From positions 124,001 through 188,000 of the forward strand of contig JAQGBZ010000058.1 in assembly GCA_034687125.1 (NCBI GenBank): a stretch of 64,000 nucleotides of DNA, given 5' to 3'. Position 1 is the stretch's first letter, and every line of letters starts with the position of its first letter. Below are positions 51,146-64,000 of the stretch, piece by piece. The translations under genes and the position numbers were made by a program. Source of the stretch: Neelides folsomi (taxonomy: Eukaryota; Arthropoda; Collembola; Neelipleona; Neelidae). Below the pieces are notes generated by a model. The model had not been told where the DNA came from and did not search any database. It saw only the letters and a list, made by a program, of their open reading frames with translations.

Positions 51146-53139
51146 CACCCATTCTGCAAGTATTTTAATTTAAAATTAGATGCAGCCTTTATTAGTTAAA
51201 GTTCAAAAAGATAAAGTCAGGTGTTTATTAAAAGTTGCCTCCATGGACTCCAAATCGATACAAATAGTTAATCTTTACATTATTTACATACTTAATACAA
51301 TAATGTACAGGTATATATGGAATACAATATACATAGGTACTTATTAGTATACTAAATGTAAGTATGTATGTATGGTCGATGTGACTAATATTGATGTCAT
51401 TTCGTTAATTATCTCTGTTATTTCTAAATTCATGTAAATTTAATCATGAAACGTTGTAATTCTGTATATTATTTTTAGATTAAAAGAAATACACTTTCGA
51501 TTGCACCTTAAACTTTAATTGTTGATTAGATTTGAACGGTATTGTAATGCATATAGTAGAGGAGATAAAAATAAATTTAATTGTAATCTTCCCATGTAAA
51601 TATAGTTAAAAAATAATTTTATTGAAATTCGTATTAGATTGTTTGTAAAATAATAAATGTACATTAAATTAACATTATATTATAAATTATAAATAATAAA
51701 TAATAAGAAAATTAGAATGAAGTTACCTACTGTATAGTATATGTAAAATAAATGCTTTACGATATTTTGAGAAGTTGACAAAGCTTCATATTTGACATTT
51801 TATGGCATAAGTACTTATATGTATGTATCTGAACGTCTCTCATCTTCAAAGAGTGTAGGTTACATAAAATGTAAGTAGAAGTTTATACAGCGTGGTGTGG
51901 TTTTAACTTTTTATTACCAATATCCTGATCGTTTCTGTATTTAATGATCAAAATGATGAAAGCCACATGAGACAACTTATACAAAGTGAAAATTATGACA
52001 TTTATTATGCTCAATTTTCTTATGTATACCCATTTGTTAAAATAGTTGTTTGGCTTCTCTACGTCACATCCTTACATAACATATCTTAGTATTGTCATTA
52101 TAATCAAAATAAACATTAAATAATAATGCACATAATGGAAAATCAATGCGATAATCCATAAATTCGCACGTCAATTTTATTCTATTCCCAATTAAATATC
52201 GTGGTCTGTGGTTCTTGCTAAACTATAAGTTCGATGGTGGGCAAATTTAATCTTTGTAACATGAGTGAAGATATGATTATACAAAGATTACCATAAGCTA
52301 CTACTAGCGAAGATATATAATATTTTAATATACTTTTGAGTACAATGAGTACAATAAGTACATGAGATAAATACCCTCAAATATTTACCTGAGGGTATTT
52401 ATTTGTTACATAATACAAGACAACTTACATTATACTTACAAATATACCTCTAACAATAAGTACAAGTATACACGTGATTAACAATGAGCGAAAACGTTGA
52501 TAGGATTATTTTAAGTTTCATCAATCGATTAAAGAAAGAACTGAAATCAAACATGGGAAAGACGGGAATGAAAGTGGACATAAATATCATTGAATTAATA
52601 AAGTGAAGTCTTTTCTTTTCTCACTTCAATTCCCACTTTCTAACAAAGAAAGGGAAATATGCATTTAGAAACTCCCACCTTATTTTTATATCACTACTCA
52701 CATCAAACTGTCTGACTATGAAGAAGTACAAATAATGATTGAAATGAGCATATATAATTCGTATCAAACAATGGGCATATAAGATACTTAATAATGAGTA
52801 TTTTACTCGTATATGCACTATACCTGTATAGGTGTATAACATTCAAAGTCAAAGGATGCAAGCTGCTGACATAACTAAACAAAGATGAATTAGTAATATA
52901 TTTATGCATTAGTAGTATTAGGTATATATATCTTTCACTATTCGCATGGTTGAATAGTTTGGCAAAAGCTGAGCGAGTGTGTATTCAATTCCTTGTTTTT
53001 TTTATCTCTCTCCTTTTCTTCATGTTGACACATCTCGAACGGCGGTCATGGCACTTTCTTAAGTGTTGAGGAAATGGAGAGTAATTACATATTACCTTTG
53101 AAAAGGAAATAGGTATATAAAGAAAGGATCGATTCTCTG
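51146..53139. other. AT-rich intergenic region
   Basis: No feature I can support beyond low-complexity AT sequence and short random open frames. Confidence 0.6.
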
Positions 53140-53852
53140 TTAAGTGAACATGTGGAGAGCGTCGACAGGAACGACGCTTCTTTTCCCGGCTCATCAGTCA
53201 GTGTGGGAAAGGCGGGCGAGGACGACGGCGGCGACTCTCCAACCTCCCCTCGGCTGTTTTCCTATTCATTCGATGATTAATCTCAAGAGGAATGTGGGAT
53301 TTATTTATCAATTTTATCACTCTAATACAACCTATGAGATAAGTGAGGAGCGCTAAAAGTGATACCGATACATATATTATTATTATTGGTCCTATCATGG
53401 CCTATCTCTCCCCATGTCCAACTGGGTTTATTCCTGCAATAAAGGCAGGAATAACCCTTGAAGTATGTATATCCGTCTCGTGTTGTAAAGGACGGTCGGT
53501 GGAGATTTACATACCCAATGAAAAAATATCATTTCACCGCGTGAAGTGCGGAGGAGTGAGTGAGTAGTTTCAATTTCCTGCACTAATTCCCTTTATTAAA
53601 CTCCTAAATTTCTTTTACAACAAGTGTTTCCCACAAGACCGAGTCGGGAGACAGAGTGGCTGAGAAGGTAATCTCCTTCCCTTCACCGGCTATTCACCGG
53701 ATTTGAACCTCAGGTTTGAACACACGCATGGCTGACAACTCCAGTTAGCCTCATGAAAGAAGAGAGACGTTTAAAACGGTTCCTCGGCTTTTCGAAATGA
53801 ATCAATCATAAGAGTTGAGTGATCCGAGAGTGATCGAGAGTTTGATATTGCC
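53140..53852 (+). promoter_or_regulatory. probable promoter and 5' leader of the receptor guanylyl cyclase gene
   Basis: A GC-rich patch at 53140-53270 with an arthropod initiator-like TCAGT (within CATCAGTCAGTG at about 53190) precedes the first coding exon by about 600 bp. A strong hairpin lies at 53424-53457. Open frames here carry no domain. The exact transcription start and any upstream intron cannot be placed from sequence alone. Confidence 0.4.
53424..53457. other. inverted repeat with AATAAAG loop
   Basis: GGGTTTATTCCTGC and GCAGGAATAACCC pair over 13 bp with one bulged T, enclosing a 7-nt loop AATAAAG. It lies in the probable leader of the guanylyl cyclase gene. Confidence 0.6.
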
Positions 53853-56800
53853 ATGAATCTCTCTTCTTTCTTCATATTTCTCCTGGTCCGGGAAGCCATC
53901 GGGAATACCCTCTCACCGATCATCATTCCTATGAAGAGGACGGAGCATGCATTGAGGATACCCGAAGATGATCTCCCGCTCAACGTTACCATCCTATTAC
54001 CCTTTGATTCCACCGTGAGCTCTTAATACGCATTTTCACAAAATTACCCCAAATGTACTCTTGTTTGCACACGTAGTGAATCTATCACGGAGAATCTACT
54101 ATGGCCCTGCTAGTGTTTAATTTCTCCTTTACTCATATTTTAGTATATGCCGTCGGTGATGAGGGCCGGGCAGGGAATCATCCTTGGATTTGAGATGGCA
54201 CAAGAACTCGAACTTTTGAACCGAGACGTTCGGATTGAATTTCGCGACTCCAAATGCTCACTCGTGTACTCCATGGTGGTGAGTTGAACCAACTTTTCAA
54301 CCCCTCACTTTCACTCCTATTTGATCCAATTCAAGTTTACGGAATTGCTCAATTCTCATGGCGACCTGCTCCTGTCAAAATTTTAATATCTTTTTCAAAT
54401 CCCTTCTTTAAATTACCGGAATTATATAGTTGGGCTTCTTATGCGAATTAAGTTTTAAAAAGGAAAATGAATGGGTAGTTCTTGTATTATTTTAACTTTT
54501 AAAATTATTTCAGGAAGGAATCCATTCATTAATGAACAAAGTAAACGTTTTCTTCGGGCCTTCCTGCGAGCTCGCAGTCGGTGAGTTTGTTTGCTCTTCT
54601 ACTCAATATGCAAATTTTCAAATGAGATGATTACTAATAACGCGCGGAGAATTTCAATTCATTTATCATACTTTTTTCATTTACATTACAGAATCATATA
54701 AGTTATTGGTTTAACTGAGGACGTGTTATATTTGATTTACTTCTTACTAAGTTTCCACTCAATGTGTAACTGACAAAGCATTGTAATTTAAACGTGCAGC
54801 TTCCCATGTTACAATTTATGAACGTGATAGAATTCACTATATGACTAATATACAAATATACTGTAGTTTGTTGATTCAACAAAAGGAGAAAAGGGATCGT
54901 CTCACTAAATTTAAGTTTTCTCTATTTCCTATATAATTTTTACTTTTATTCTTCTGTGCTGGAAAGTGAGTAAAAGTTCGCATGTCATTTAAATAGGATT
55001 TGTGGAGAATTTAAGGGAGAAGTCGTCGAGTAAATTCTATTTTTTTCGTTTACAAACAGTTGGGAAATCTCTCAAAAGTAAGGTATTTATAAATCCTAAC
55101 AAGATTTGAAGAAGCCTTATGCACATCCAGACGGTATGATACCAAGATGTATATATAGCCATTGTGTATAGATTCATCATTTATTTTTAGTTCTATCCAC
55201 TCTTTATGGATGGATGTCAGTCTTATTACTGTATATTTGTGTATGATGGACGTGACACACATATGGTATGTTTATGTACATAATGTGTGTGTACATATAT
55301 ACATTTGAATAACAATCATAAATATGGTTATAAAGTGTAGATGTTATAAAATAGAGGACCAATGCATACTTAAATACAATCATAGTATGGGTAAAATTAA
55401 AAATTCAATTGCACATAAAGTGCATTAAATATACAGCGTGTAGGATAAAAAGAATAAAAACACCCATGTTTTAGGATTAAATACCTTTGAAACTTTCTAC
55501 TTTACTAAATTGAATCCTTAAGAGAATCTTTCAAAATCGCTTGCATTTGCATTGTATTTTATAAATGAATCTGTTGAATATTAATGTAAGTTGGTTTTGG
55601 GCGAAAACCAAATTCATGGGACAGGATGGGCACATATTTGATATTTATGTATAAAGGATAACGGTGTCTTTAATTTTTGAACAATTTCAACCTCGAACTT
55701 TATCTTCCCTTTTAAATCGCACTTTTCACATCCCATGTGACATTCCATATTAAGAGAGACAAAATGCAAAAATCAAATTACGATTTATAGTAGTCACGCA
55801 CAATATTCTTATTCAATATTATAATATCCTTATTTAGGAAACTTATGTAGTATACCGAGTATACGCTATACGCTGGTACAGTAGTTTGGAGTATTTCTTA
55901 GTTTGTAGTATTTAGTCCACCCAATTTAAAATATTAAGCAGCTACTTTAAACGTCTAATTAATTAGACGTTTATTCGTATATTATTATATATATTCTTAT
56001 GGTTAGCTTGATGGTTTCAAATATATTTAACATAAAACGTGGGATTCTTTATGTAGTGCGTTGTACTGTATGCATTTGTATTTATTTGAAGAATAAAATC
56101 GATAAATATTCAAATGTAAAGGTATGTATGGTATATGGTACACTGTTGTAGGTACATAAATATGAATAATTTTTATAATAAATTTTTGTCATATTACATT
56201 TGAGATTATTGATTAAAAGAGATAAACCATTCCTATCTGGAAGTAAAAGGATCTTGAAGAGTTGAAGAGTTTCAACAATAACACTTTCTTTGAGTGAACT
56301 CTTTCACATTTTCCCGTTTTTTTATTTATGCAGTTTGCAGTTCACATAGGTATTGAATATATGTATACTCTATGTATTATCAAATCCTTTCACCATTCAT
56401 GGGAGAAATGAATAGTTTAGAAGAATTGGTTCCAAGAAGTCACTTATTTGCTTGTAAGGATGCTCAAATAATCGAAAATGTCCATTAATTCACATTGGTT
56501 CCCTAACCTCGCTACATGTGATAGAAGGTCTAAATAGAAAAAAATCAATTTAATTAAGTTTCAACCTAACCTATCAAATCTGCTATAACGTTGTAGTATC
56601 CGTAACGAGGTTAATTAAATTTATGACCAACAATAGTTATACATAGTTCTTAATTTTCAAAGAGAAAAAATGTGAAAGTTTATTTCACAAATTATATTTC
56701 CGAAATTGTCAAATTCATCATCCAAGTTCCAGAACTTTGTAATCAACTTTATTTTAAGCACGCATATTAGATATCAGAGGATTCGAAATTTCGTCGTCCC

Positions 56801-59800
56801 CATCATTTTGCACTTACAACGTCGTGAAGCTTTCATTTACCTAGACAAGTTTGTAATGAATTGAACCAAATATGCTAATATTAATTCGTATTTAACGTTT
56901 TGGAGTAATTTAAGAAGGAGGTTGAGAATTTAATTGAACAACTTTTCCGGTGCTTGGAGAAGAAGTCAGTTGGAAGGCTGTTGAGTTTATTAAAGAACTC
57001 TTCCTGTCCTTTTGAGATAAGTTGGAGAGTAAATGTTTACACTAAAATCGACCTCAAAAGATTTTATTTTAGATCGAGAGATCAAATAATCCTTTTATAC
57101 ATGGTGGAATTTATCCTCTTTCACTTATCCCCGACCGGCTTTGAAAAAATTGTGAGGTTATTGAAAAATCTGAGAATTGGAGACGAATTGTTCCTTTTTA
57201 TTCCTTATCCTAATTTAATTCGCCTGAGAGTTCCCCTTAGCAATTCTTTTCACTTGTTTGATTTTCTTTCATCTCCTTAGGATGGTGACTATCAAGTTTC
57301 TCCACCCATGCTATAAATCCCCCATAAGACATCTCCAGATTCACCTACAGACAGCTTTAGCATTCCATTCATCCCACAAACCAAAGAAAACTATCCAAAG
57401 CTCGACAAAGATTATTAAATGAACATTTCCAAGTGTCGGAAATCCTCAAGGGCTTTTTATTCCAATTTTCACAACATTTTCCGCCGTGCTAGATAATTAT
57501 TCAATCTATTCAGTAGGGAACCAAAGAAAACATAAATACAAAAACAAGCGGATTGGAACTTTAAGAATATTATTATTAAACAACTTTAGAAATCTCCCCC
57601 TTCCTCGTAAAACGTGATGCCAATTTTTGGGATATTAAGGTTTATAATAATATTTTATGCCATATAGTATGTATATTAGACATAAAATTAACATGGGTAA
57701 AAGGAAAATATCTTTAATGTGGGATCAATTTATAAAGAATCGCCTTATTTAAAATAATATTATTAACATTAGATTATGAGTAGTTTTATCTTATCAAGCT
57801 CGTATTTCGTATTTCATTTGTATAGGATATATATTATATACTTAACTTAATATGCTCAGGTATATTGGTAAATTTTTAAGCATTAGAGTCTTTAAAAGTA
57901 ATTGGTATTAAGGAGCTGTGAAAGTCAAGAGCCAAAACTTTACAGAACAGCGGCGATGGGCACATATACAAGTGATTTACATGTGTAATTTTCTGTCCTC
58001 ATCGTGTTTACAAGATATCACATTGTTTACTTTCTTTTCAAATCTTTACCTTCATTACAAACTTTTAACATTTATTGTCATACTGAATGATAGATGAACA
58101 AACATTTGATAGTAAGATCAAGTGGTTATTCTTTGCTATTCTTCACATTAAGAAATATCTATATATGCCAAACATATCTATAGCTATGTGTTTAAGACTT
58201 GTGTTCACTATTAAAATATAATATGCACATTTTTGTAATAAGTACCAATACGCTTAATTCTTCACTTTGATTACTTTTCTGAAGAGGCGCGGAACATTTT
58301 ATGGAGGCCAATGCCCCAAAGGAATGGGTTTTCTATTACCATATAATTATTACGTATTTCATAAATTTTTTAATGGCATCAACAAAGTAGTAATTATCCT
58401 TTGTACTAAACGTTAATCATGTAATTAAAAATCGATCTTCAATTCCCTATCGACCAATGGCTTTCATCTCCCAAATTTCAAGACATTCCTTGAGAAAGTT
58501 GAGAATTTTGAGAAATGATGAATTGGAATTTATTTGAGTAGGAAAATGAGAGAGAACTTAAGGAAAATAAAGGGAATAATAGAAGGAGGTGAAGAGCTAT
58601 TTTAATAAGAACGGTTTCCCTTCTTTGACTTCAAACCAAAAGCATTCAAAGGGAAGTCAGTTGTCATTAACCAAACAGAAACAGTGAAAAGGAGAAGTAT
58701 ATTAAGTAAATTGGATTTTCTACATATTAAATTACATCCTTTCAACACCTCATCAATCTTATTCAATGAATTGATCGTCTTTCATTCATATCAATACCAA
58801 ACTGGGAATGCTTTTCACTTATGAAATCGAACCCTTGAGGACTGGGCTTATTTACTTATTATTACATTCATCATTCATTTTTTATTTTATTCTTCATCCA
58901 TAAATAAATTTTGAGGCATTTTCAAGATTGTTGGAAATTCATTTTCCAATCAAACGATTCGAAAACTTAGAAATATTTATATATGTAGTCTATAATTAGA
59001 TACTATACTTAATATTTATACTTATTACATAAATATTAATCTAATTAAATAACAAATTTATAATTGATTATTCTAAGAAATATTTGTTAATGTTAGATTC
59101 AATCTTCTATGTGTTAATAAATATTATTCTAAATATTGGATACCAATTAAGGACCCAGTTAAATAAATAACTTTCCCAGGATAAAAAAAGTAAATTTTCC
59201 AGTTGATACCTTTACCAGGATGATCAGTAAAAGTTCCCAGTATAAAATTGTAACATTGCCAGTCAGTAAAGTAAAATGTCACAGTATGTATTTTATTATA
59301 AAATAATAACGTTTATATACATATCAGGATGATATGATAAGATAAATCACGAGATATACATTGACACGCCTTAATAATATTTTTTAAATCGCATTGAATT
59401 CCTGCTAAAAAAGCTCTGCTTGTTCAATAATTATATAATTCAGTTAATTTTTTAAAATATTAAACATAATGTTTAATTAATTTAATAAAATATTTTTTAT
59501 TATAACTGCTGGCAACAATAATTTATTAACTGGTAAAAAATATTTGTTAACTGGTATTTTTTAAATATCATACTGGGAAGATTACATGGAAAAAGTAATC
59601 TATTCTGGGATAGTTATTAGACTGGGAGAATAATATAAACCCATATTAATTTATTACATGTATTCATACCATACATTTTATAATTTCGATTAAAGTTTGG
59701 AAATTAAATTTGTACAGCTCCAGTGGCTAGATTATTGAGGTTTTGGAATACTCCGCTTTTGACCGCAGGAGCCATGACGTCCGACTACAATCTCAACAAG

Positions 59801-62597
59801 ACCACCAATGAAACTCAATATTTCTTGACGACGAGAACCGGAGTGAGTTTCAAAGACATGACGGGCTTCATACTCGACCTCTTTCAAAAGTGAGTCCCGG
59901 AATAATAACATAAATCCAATTGAGCGAGTTGAAATAGACCGAGTGACCAGACACAACCTTAATCGAGTCACGAGTGTTCGAAACAAATAAGAGAACGATC
60001 TATAGATATTGAGGTGGGAGTCAGCCCATGTTTCCTACTCACCAAATCTCTTTATGATCCCTTGTAATTGAAAAAGTTGAGCTCAGGGACCGACATAAAC
60101 TTCTCAAACTCAACATTAATTAAATTCTTATTTAAAAATGAAGACTTTTTCAAAACTATCGTTATTGCTCAAGGGCCCTTTGTATGATGTGAATACCATT
60201 TAGAGGATACTAATGGGACATGATTTTATTATTTAAGTTAATATACACTGTTTGTTATACATATATGAAATACCTACCTTGTGCAAATAATCTAAGTATA
60301 AATAAATACATGGATTAAGGGATGCTAATCCATGCTAAAATTTGGTCTAAATTAACATTGTATTAAATATGCGTATTATATCGTATTGGAATAACTAGCT
60401 CTATAAGTTTTGTAGTCTTAAAGTATTGACTATACTTCGAATTGATTTTATGCTCCATCCACAATAATATGGTCTCATATTAAATAGTTACTTGTTGTAA
60501 ATATTATAATATAATAGTTAAAACTTTGAGAAGCAAACTATTTTTGTAAATAGCAAAGTTTTCAAATTATTGGGTATGAAAGAAAAGTTTTCCGTAAGAA
60601 AATATTAACCATAAGTTGTAAAATTTTGTAACTCAAAGCTTTATATTGTTTATATGAAAATTTAATTAGTTAATTTATTAGCAACTACAAATATCGCATT
60701 ATTTTGTTTAACCCCTTTAACAAATTCTATGGCCTTAACTATCCTACTCTACATCTACAACATTAATAGGGATTAGTTTTTGTCAAAGGTCTATATAGAC
60801 AATGAAACAGCAGGCGCACATAAATTAACCCATTAACTAACTCCATATTAAGATATACTACATAATATTATATAGTAAATCTCGAAGCAGTAATCAATTT
60901 TATACAAAAATTCATGAGTAAATTATTAATGGTATTTTTTTTTAAATTATTAAAATTATTATTATTCCACTTTTGTTCATGTTGACTACTTTAGACATAC
61001 TATTGTAGTACATATTTGTAAGCTTGTTACCTATAAGTTATTTAATTACAATAACTTATACACACTCTACATTAAACATGAAATTGGTTAAACAGGCTTT
61101 GTAAGTTAATTCTTTATACCTTGTATCATTTTACAAGAATGTATAATACACTACATATTTAGATACATATCAGTATATTGCTTTTTACAATACTAGTAAA
61201 CTAGTATATAATAAATATACTAAAATATTCGAGTTTGATTAATACAGTGGCACTCGGATACAATGAACTCGGTTATAATGGAATCTCGGTTATAACGAAC
61301 AGGGGGAACTACCCCTGGCATATAGATAGGCCATGTAATGTATTTGACTCTTCTTATAATGAGCTCGGCTATAACGAACAAATAATTATTAGTGCTTCTA
61401 ACATTTTTTATAGCGAACTCCCAATCTAGTTACATTTTCATTATTTCAATATGTACTCAAAATATATTCCTCATATGAAAATCTCAATATCTAGACAAAA
61501 AGGACTCGTGTATCCCTTCAAACAATATTGACAAACAATTTTCATTAAAATGTATTACCTTTATGCCTAATATATGTACCTATATATTCTTTAATCCATA
61601 TGATTGTAATTGCCTATCATGAAATTATATACCTCGGCTACAACGAACCTCGGATATAACGAACCAAATTCATTGGTCCCTTCAAGTTCACTGTATCCGA
61701 GTTGCACTGTAATGTACATAGGTACACATGTGAGCACTTTTGTTTAAGTTTTTCCAGCATTAAAAGGATTGAAAGAGCCATGAGGGGACTTCAAGTTCTT
61801 TCGGGCTTTATGACTAGAAGAAAGTTTGAAATTGACATTTGACACTTCTTAGAAATTCAACCACTTTTCACATTATTTACACTAAAAGGAATGATTCAAA
61901 TGTCTATCAAATACCCTTTCAGAATCAATCATATACAAAACTTGAACTCAACATCATTTTAAGATTTTTCTTTTTCATATTATTTTTTAATCTATCTTTT
62001 CAAATACAAATAAATGCAGGCCACTTTTCAAAATTGGAAATTCAATCAATAATTACAAATTTTTATGTACCAAGCAGATATACCTACATACATAATAGTG
62101 ATAGAAGGATTCTGAAGTGTTGTTTATTTTGAAATTATTTAAAAAAAGACATAAACGAGTGTTTAATTATTTCAATTTGTCGGTTTAAATATACGTTTAC
62201 ATATAATAAATATACTCGATATTTAATATATCAAGATAAAATATCAATAATTCTATGTTGACAAAAACGAAGCGTAAACCACATGGCGATCGACACATTT
62301 CGTGTACATGGGAATATTTAAACGTGCTGAATACATTATTCATTTTATACTTTTTTTATATTTTGACATTGATGTTAATCAAAACTGTTTTTAGATTCGG
62401 TTGGCGTAAAGTGATGTTAATATACGAGAAAGATGGAATGCATGAAGTATCCGGAGAACACACGTGCAAATTTATAATGTCCTCAATGGTTGAAGCATTG
62501 AGGGGATTGTCGTATGGAACATTTGATCTTGAAACAAACAATGTCAACGCATCCATTCAAGAAAACTTGGCAAAAGAACTTGGAACCAAGTATTCAA
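53853..62597 (+). CDS. receptor-type guanylyl cyclase / natriuretic peptide receptor-like, N-terminal ectodomain part (3' truncated by window)
   Basis: Exons 53853-54014, 54144-54278, 54514-54580, 59718-59889 and 62395-62597 join in phase to about 246 residues; the last ends at a gtaag donor, so the gene continues past 64000. The protein starts with a signal peptide (MNLSSFFIFLLVREAIG) and enters a periplasmic-binding-like ANF receptor domain: LPLNVTILLPFDST, GQGIILGFEMAQELELLN, VNVFFGPSCELAVAPVARL, FWNTPLLTAGAMTSDYNLNK, FGWRKVMLIYEKDG. The order and the FGP.C..A.APVARL..FWN.PLLTAGA block are diagnostic for membrane guanylyl cyclases and NPR-type receptors. Transmembrane, kinase-homology and cyclase domains lie outside the window, so a cyclase-lacking clearance-receptor form is not excluded. 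Introns 3 (5.1 kb) and 4 (2.5 kb) hold MITEs. Confidence 0.87.
54581..59153. other. large intron 3 of the guanylyl cyclase gene (part before the MITE)
   Basis: AT-rich, no supported feature. An open frame at 56954-57280 has no recognisable domain and is not flanked by convincing splice sites. Confidence 0.55.
59154..59628. mobile_element. candidate MITE of unassigned superfamily in guanylyl cyclase intron 3
   Basis: The left end CCCAGTTAAATAAATAACTTTCCCAGGATA resembles the complement of the right end CCCAGTCTAATAACTATCCCAGAATA. Copies of CCCAGT/CCAGTTAA recur inside both ends (for example CCAGTTGAT, CCCAGTATAAAA, AACTGGTA). No target duplication is clear. About 475 bp, non-coding, ending about 90 bp before exon 4. 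Confidence 0.55.
61245..61709. mobile_element. Tigger-type MITE in guanylyl cyclase intron 4 (465 bp)
   Basis: TA at 61243-61244 and 61710-61711 flank inverted repeats beginning CAGTGGCACTCGGATACAAT on the left and CAGTGCAACTCGGATACAGT on the right complement, the classical Tigger end (CAGT…CTCGG.TA). The internal motif CTCGG(T/C)TATAACGAAC is repeated several times near both ends. Non-coding. Confidence 0.85.
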
Positions 62598-63770
62598 GTA
62601 AGTGATCCAAACTCCCCTAATTTGATCAATAGATTACTAGAGTACTTATGGACAGCTTTAATTGTCTCTTTTGTTCATTGCCGCTTTTGCAGAATTTGGG
62701 GGTATCAGTAAATATAAAAATAGCATAGCAAGCATTCACATATAAATATTTTTTATATGTATTTATATTGAAATTTAGGAATCTTCTCTTAAGTTGAAAT
62801 ATTCTTATGATTATGCAATAGTGCAATATTAGAATTCTTGGTAATAAAATCGTTTTTGAATGACTATATCTAAGATATTGCTGGTGATGTGTAATACTAT
62901 ACCACATTATTAAACTGATGGGTTCATAAATGAATATGCCTACTAAACTACCATTAAGTGTGAATATTATATTATTATCATCGAATTTATAATACATATA
63001 TTTATATTATATTCAGGAGTTACAAGATTCTAGGTATTAAGCGTTTATAGAATGACACAATTCATGAGATTGAATATCCAACCCTGGCATTGATTAATGA
63101 TCTTTAATTAGAGAGTTTGTATAAACTAAAATAAATGGCTAAAAAGACTTGGGTTATAAATAATTCTTTCATCATCTTCCTCTAGTTTATTAAAGTTTTC
63201 AGATTACTTATTGAGTCCGAAGTTATATTTGTATATTAAGAACAAATCCAATAATAAATTGTTTTCCTGGGATTTTATATTTTAGTCCACGTACATTATG
63301 TACGTATCTACATATGTAATTACAATGTATTATTTATTTTAGCAAATATTTTGTATACATGTGAATTATTTTATTATATACTTATATGATTGTAGAATGA
63401 CAAAAGCTTACATCTAAAGTATAGGTATTAGGTTTATATTGTACTATGTACATATAATACATAAATACATACCTATATGGTAATACTAGTATATCTTAAA
63501 TTTATTTTATTGTATCCTCCAATTTCATATCATGATTCAATTTGAAGTGTATTTATTCACTAAATCTGAGGATTTGATATAACATAAAAGCCTTGCTGCT
63601 CTGTAAGTGCCAACGATCTTATTGTATAGATGAAATATGACTTCGGGATAAGAACATGAAAAAACTTTTAGGTTTGTTGGTCTATTTTAATCATGCATAA
63701 AGACTTCACGTAGTACAATATTAATATTTTTTGGATTTAAATCACAATTTTTAAACGTGTACTGTGTATG
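62598..63770. other. guanylyl cyclase intron 5 (start), no feature seen
   Basis: AT-rich intronic sequence with no additional exon I can support; the next exon is presumed beyond the window. Confidence 0.5.
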
Positions 63771-64000
63771 TACAGGGTGGGCTTCTAAGTTTTGAGCATT
63801 TACAATTGACTCTAATTTTTATGTTTATGAACGAATATTTATCAAAATTTAATGATACACTCTTTAAATATCATGTTATAAGAGGCTAAATTTTATTTTA
63901 AGATTTGGTCTCCGTTGACCTCAATGCAGCGCAATATCGGAAAATTCGAAATATTTAAGTAGATGAATTTCTATAAATTTCAATGGTAGCAAACGCTTCA
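63771..64000 (-). mobile_element. end of a degenerate mariner/IS630-type transposon (truncated by window)
   Basis: The terminal sequence TACAGGGTGGGCTTCTAAGT is typical of a mariner-like inverted repeat with its TA target. On the minus strand the last open codons before a TAA stop (63895-63893) read LRCIEVNGDQILK, the conserved C-terminus (C(I)..NG) of mariner-type DD34-37D/E transposases. The same frame contains stops further upstream (TAG, TGA within 63960-64000), so this copy is degenerate. Confidence 0.72.

Noticed and set aside
53651-53712. tRNA-like string (GAGTGGCTGAG … TTTGAACCT)
   Set aside because: It loosely recalls A and B boxes, but I could not form acceptor, anticodon and T stems; it is inside the cyclase leader.
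56954-57280. 108-codon + strand open frame in guanylyl cyclase intron 3
   Set aside because: No recognisable domain, no coding-like composition shift and no splice signals linking it to neighbouring exons.
1-64000. CRISPR arrays, operons, ribosome binding sites, replication origins
   Set aside because: Spliced metazoan genes throughout; no regularly spaced direct repeats or prokaryotic signals were seen.

Overview
The window is arthropod-like nuclear DNA. It is AT-rich, genes are split by GT-AG introns (typically 55-300 nt, several of kilobases), and the gene set is animal: Mediator kinase-module MED13, DHCR24, SAMM50, an NTF2-like mRNA export cofactor, a receptor guanylyl cyclase, an AP/YGAP-rich secreted cuticle protein and a PHD protein of the arthropod rhinoceros type. 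Cuticle gene and rhinoceros architecture point to an arthropod; a crustacean or other pancrustacean is plausible, but I cannot name the species. All exon models were built by hand from splice sites and reading phase; every model given closes in frame.

Layout: 1-177 last two exons of an unidentified + strand gene; 178-2787 intergenic DNA ending in a GC-rich MED13 promoter; 2788-12348 MED13 (+, 25 exons); 12349-14880 intergenic with a diverged tandem duplication; 14881-17472 DHCR24 (-, 9 exons); 17473-19849 intergenic with a Tigger-like element; 19850-27469 a C12orf56-like gene (-, 9 exons) with a deleted pogo/Tigger element in an intron; 28111-30276 SAMM50 (+, 9 exons), divergent from the previous gene; 30794-32092 cuticle protein (-, 7 exons) with a TATA promoter; 32178-34954 intergenic with a hAT-like MITE; 34989-35807 NXT1-like (-, 3 exons); 37563-46417 rhinoceros/JADE-like (+, 14 exons), divergent from NXT1; 46418-53852 a 7.4 kb AT-rich gap with a pogo-like MITE; 53853 to beyond the window, the 5' half of a receptor guanylyl cyclase ectodomain (+) with 5.1 kb and 2.5 kb introns holding two more MITEs; 63771-64000 one end of a degenerate mariner-type element.

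The genes are ordinary, mostly unrelated housekeeping or developmental genes, not an operon. The most notable content is inside MED13: three introns carry box C/D snoRNA genes. Two are nearly identical SNORD80 (U80)-type copies and one is a SNORD77 (U77)-like gene sharing a guide. All sit 75-80 nt upstream of their 3' splice sites. Other points of interest are a GC-AG intron in DHCR24, a family of TA-flanked pogo/Tigger deletion derivatives, a perfect 27-nt hairpin just after the rhinoceros stop codon, and a palindromic NRF1-like site between divergent NXT1 and rhinoceros. I see no CRISPR array, tRNA, rRNA or prokaryotic feature.
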